Source of the DNA: JBDHTS01 sp044220535
GTDB taxonomy: Bacteria; Pseudomonadota; Alphaproteobacteria; Micavibrionales; Micavibrionaceae
Assembly: GCA_044220535.1 (NCBI GenBank)
Contig: JBGAQU010000010.1
Location: forward strand, 1 to 45,306
DNA: 45,306 nt
Direction: 5' to 3'
Positions 42,813 to 45,306 of the stretch are shown piece after piece; the first letter of the stretch is position 1, and the number at the start of each line of letters is the position of its first letter. The notes beneath the pieces were generated by a model, which was not told the DNA's origin, did no database searches, and worked only from the letters and a program-made list of their open reading frames with translations. Made by a program: the position numbers and the translations under genes.

Positions 42813-42902
42813 GGAGACGTGGCCGAGTGGTTGAAGGCGCACGCCTGGAAAGTGTGTATACGTTAACGCGTATCAAGGGTTCGAATCCCTTCGTCTCCGC
42901 CA
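42813..42902 (+). tRNA. tRNA-Ser(GGA), CCA end encoded
   Basis: A 90-base class II tRNA. The acceptor stem GGAGACG pairs with CGTCTCC, followed by the discriminator G and CCA. The anticodon stem CACGC/GTGTG holds the loop CTGGAAA with anticodon GGA (42847-42849), reading UCC/UCU serine codons. A long variable arm (ACGTTAACGCGT region) is typical for serine, and the T-arm is AAGGG-TTCGAAT-CCCTT (42875-42891). The 3' part is the probable integration site of the adjacent element, which keeps the tRNA intact. Confidence 0.96.
42875..42902 (+). other. Probable attachment site (attL) in the tRNA-Ser 3' end
   Basis: The T-arm, acceptor 3' strand and CCA of tRNA-Ser lie 94 bases before the integrase gene that reads away from it. 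tRNA 3' ends are the usual targets of tyrosine integrases. A short hairpin TCAGCA-ATA-TGCTGA (42908-42922) follows. The matching attR copy lies beyond the right edge and cannot be seen. Confidence 0.5.
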
Positions 42903-42995
42903 CGATTTCAGCAATATGCTGATCTAAAACACAAACCATCATTTCAAAAGTGGGCGTGTTGATCGACTGGTACATAAAACTGGTCCATAAACACG

Positions 42996-44738
42996 ATGAC
43001 GCGACTACAGACTCCAAAGTACCTCGCCAAGCGGGGTGAAATTTATTACTTTCGACTGGCGATACCAACAGCACTGCGCCCGCGTTTCGGCTGCAAGGAG
43101 GTCAAAGTCTCCCTGCGGACACATGACTGGCAGTTAGCCCGGCTGCGGTGCCGCACCTTGAGTAATAATTTTGAACGGTTTTTCATGGCAGTGGCCGGTA
43201 TGTCCGAACTGACACAGGATAAATTGCAGGAGATCGCCCGATCATATTTCCGCGATCTGCTGATCGAAGGCAACGACCGCATATTCTGGATAGAGGATAT
43301 GTGGGGTAATGACGCCGATGAACGGGCGGAGGCCATCGCTCATACACAAAATCGTGAAGCACGATTGCGGGAAATGAACCAGCAAGGGTCAGCGGCGGAA
43401 CTGTTCACCGGGGCCGTAAAGAAAAAACTGGATGAAAAAGGATTGGAAACCATCAGCCCCGGCAGCGACAGTTACGGCATCCTTGCCGATTATTTCGTTC
43501 GCGCCCAGATTGAGAGCAGCCGTATCCTGCAAGCCAAGCTGAAAAAAGATTATCCGGCCATTACGCCAGTTGATCCCCTGTATGCCGGGATCATGGACGA
43601 CACTCTGCCCCCATTACCGGAACATGGCCTTGGTGCGCCTGATACCGCCCAGCCTCTTTCCGTCCTTGTCAAAAAATTCAAGGACTCCCGGCAGAAAACG
43701 TGGGAATACAAGTCGCAACTCGATTTCGAACGTGTGCTGGGCTGGTTCGTGGAATGTTTGGGGGCGAACAAGCCGGTAAAATCCATCGTCACCACCGACA
43801 TCGGCAATTTCCGCGATGTATTGCTTAAAATTCCGAAAAACTATACGCAGGGCAAAGGCAAAAGCGGCCTGACGTTGAAGGAGGCGATGGCAACAATGGT
43901 CGATAGCCCGACCCTCGCCCCGCAGACGGCGGAAAAATACCTGAACATGACCCGTACGTTCCTGTATTGGTGCGAAAGCGAGGGGGCCATCGATAAGGTT
44001 CCGGGCCAGAAGATCACGATTGAATATAAAGTCACGGAAAAACCCCGGCTGCCCTTCACGAACGATCAGATGATCGCGCTGTTCATTTCGCCGGTCTGGA
44101 CAGGCAGTTTCAGCAGATCGCGCCGTTCCCGCCCCGGCTCCTTAATTATGCGCAACGCTTATTACTGGATACCCCTCGTCGCCGCCTATACCGGGATGCG
44201 TTGTGGCGAGATCGTTCAACTCCGTCACATGGATATTCTGACGTTCGAGGACATCCAGTATATCGACGTGAACGACGACCATCAGAAAAAGCTGAAAACA
44301 AAATACAGCCGCCGCCGTATTCCCATCCATCCTAAGTTAAAGGAATGGGGCTTCATGGAATTCATCGCTGGACGGTATCATGGTAATGGGCAAGGACGGA
44401 TATTCAATGAAATCGCCATTTCAAAAAAGGGCGATCCATCCCATGCGTACAGCAAGGTTTTCTCCCGTTATTTAACAGATATAGGCATCAAGAACGACCA
44501 GCTCACATTCCATTCGTTCCGCCATACCTTTTCCGACGCGCTGGACAATGCTTCGGTGGTCGAGGCGGCGAAAAAGGCGATGATGGGTCATTCGGATGGA
44601 TCGGCGTCGGCCCAGTATGGGGTGGGCTCGGCAATCCCGGTTTTATTTGAAGCGATCAGCAAGATCAGCTATAGTTTTGAAGCGTCGTTCGACCCTGCGC
44701 CCATCTCCTGCAAGATCATAACGGAGAAAGCGGCGTGA
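42996..44738 (+). CDS. Tyrosine-type site-specific integrase
   Basis: A 580-residue recombinase. The N-terminus (YLAKRGEIYYFRLAIPTALR then FGCKEVKVSLRTHDWQLARL) is the DUF6538-type arm-binding start seen in proteobacterial integrases; a SAM-like core-binding domain lies around 230-345 and the catalytic domain after it. Catalytic residues: Arg402 (AYTGMRCGE), His506-x-x-Arg509 (TFHSFRHTF), His532 (MMGHSDG) and nucleophile Tyr541 (AQYGVG), nine residues after the His as expected. It catalyses integration and excision of the element beginning here. No strong Shine-Dalgarno is visible. The stop overlaps the next gene's GTG start by four bases. Confidence 0.94.
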   Translation: MTRLQTPKYLAKRGEIYYFRLAIPTALRPRFGCKEVKVSLRTHDWQLARLRCRTLSNNFERFFMAVAGMSELTQDKLQEIARSYFRDLLIEGNDRIFWIEDMWGNDADERAEAIAHTQNREARLREMNQQGSAAELFTGAVKKKLDEKGLETISPGSDSYGILADYFVRAQIESSRILQAKLKKDYPAITPVDPLYAGIMDDTLPPLPEHGLGAPDTAQPLSVLVKKFKDSRQKTWEYKSQLDFERVLGWFVECLGANKPVKSIVTTDIGNFRDVLLKIPKNYTQGKGKSGLTLKEAMATMVDSPTLAPQTAEKYLNMTRTFLYWCESEGAIDKVPGQKITIEYKVTEKPRLPFTNDQMIALFISPVWTGSFSRSRRSRPGSLIMRNAYYWIPLVAAYTGMRCGEIVQLRHMDILTFEDIQYIDVNDDHQKKLKTKYSRRRIPIHPKLKEWGFMEFIAGRYHGNGQGRIFNEIAISKKGDPSHAYSKVFSRYLTDIGIKNDQLTFHSFRHTFSDALDNASVVEAAKKAMMGHSDGSASAQYGVGSAIPVLFEAISKISYSFEASFDPAPISCKIITEKAA

Positions 44739-45306
44739 ACGCTCTGGTCATCAATACCAAAAATCCGTGCAACACATACGACTTTGTTACTAACAAGGGT
44801 CTGAAACCACCTGAGATACAAATACCATTAGATAGAATAGCTATAAAATATGCTGATATAGGTATTATAGTCCTCAAGCCTTCCATAGACAGATTGAAAT
44901 TCGGTTTCAGACCAGATGAAAAGCTCCTGGCAAAAATCAAGGCTATATTCACGCTTGATGAGTGGCTGAAGGCGATAAAGACATCACTGGCGCAGGATGG
45001 TTTTTATACCGGCGATACCGGCCTTTCATACATAACCGGCGTTTCATTTAAAAAGCCGCCCTATAGCCTTTATAACGTCAACCTGTCCTTCAAACCCTGC
45101 GAGACTTCCGAACCCATTATCATCCAGGTCGATCCCAAAAAAGGTGGCTATGCGTTCATGCGTTTCGATATGAACCCGAACCGGATAACGAAGAAAGGGA
45201 TGAAGCGGTTCTGGGAATTGATCGACGACATCCTTGTCACGCCAGACGGGAATATCAGCCGGGAAGATTTCCTGATCTGGTCGAAAATCAACAGCGTAGA
45301 GATCGC
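44735..45306 (+). CDS. Rep-like replication initiator on the integrative element (cut by right edge)
   Basis: 190 residues from a GTG (44735) overlapping the integrase stop, with GGAGAAAG upstream. No similarity to integrase accessory proteins is seen. The segment VSFKKPPYSLYNVNLSFKPC, followed by IIIQVDPKKGGYAFMRFDMN with PNRITKKGMKRFWELIDDIL and then WSKINSVEI at the edge, follows the layout of Rep_trans/filamentous-phage gpII-type initiators ('F-x-R-F-E-x-N-P' then 'W..R-x-D-x-A-x-D'), but the decisive catalytic part is beyond the window. The first 200 bases are much richer in A+T than the rest. Codon use differs from the housekeeping genes, which fits a mobile element. Confidence 0.5.
   Translation, partial: MNALVINTKNPCNTYDFVTNKGLKPPEIQIPLDRIAIKYADIGIIVLKPSIDRLKFGFRPDEKLLAKIKAIFTLDEWLKAIKTSLAQDGFYTGDTGLSYITGVSFKKPPYSLYNVNLSFKPCETSEPIIIQVDPKKGGYAFMRFDMNPNRITKKGMKRFWELIDDILVTPDGNISREDFLIWSKINSVEI

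Noticed and set aside
42526..43074. Open frame on the minus strand across the tRNA-Ser
   Set aside because: It runs through the antisense of a clear tRNA and overlaps the membrane-protein gene in another frame; no support.

Overview
The window looks like a chromosomal segment of a Gram-negative alphaproteobacterium. The evidence is gene content: a DUF3576 lipoprotein/leuS/lptE neighbourhood, an HslV with the alphaproteobacterial Trp-His-x-Thr-Thr N-terminus, a single-parvulin SurA next to RsmA, an NDUFA9-like NAD(P)-binding protein, a 16-strand-type porin and LPS-type glycosyltransferases. A Rhodospirillales- or Micavibrio-like lineage would fit, but I cannot fix the genus. The sequence is a draft: six Ns at 23297-23302 cut two convergent genes, and a cluster of apparent indels near 40425-40473 breaks a glycosyltransferase.

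Layout. 1-2255: a compact sulfonium/SAM cluster, with an MmtN-like methionine S-methyltransferase coupled to a homocysteine S-methyltransferase (partial), and divergently a protein resembling SAM hydroxide adenosyltransferases with altered catalytic residues. 2242-9218: lptE (signal peptide encoded by a palindromic repeat), leuS, an M32-like metallopeptidase, a DUF3576 lipoprotein and a porin with a clear terminator. 9240-12735: YggS, two unassigned proteins, an atypical winged-helix regulator and an Smr-domain protein. 12736-15916: an RLAN/RimK-type ATP-grasp ligase, a FemAB/GNAT-like acyltransferase and a GNAT acetyltransferase, a candidate peptide-synthesis or tagging cassette. 15920-22716: hslU and hslV, normally adjacent, separated by two tandem kup potassium transporters and a HAD phosphatase.

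22872-30051: a gap-truncated hypothetical gene, an HtrA-like lipoprotein protease, GNAT, pirin, HIT hydrolase, a large palindromic intergenic repeat, comM/yifB and unassigned proteins. 30145-38756: diguanylate cyclase, uvrD, an unassigned protein, NDUFA9-like protein, surA-rsmA (4-bp overlap), a CMP-kinase-like ATPase and an SDR. 38815-42673: an ArsR-type regulator with a palindrome inside its own promoter spacer, two glycosyltransferases, an alpha/beta hydrolase and a small membrane protein.

42813-45306: tRNA-Ser(GGA), followed at once by a tyrosine integrase and a translationally coupled, right-edge-truncated ORF resembling phage/plasmid replication initiators. This is the left end of an integrative element using the tRNA as attachment site.

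The strongest leads are the S-methylmethionine cluster, the RLAN ligase cassette, the tRNA-Ser element with its Rep-like gene, and the palindromic elements, one of which encodes part of a protein.
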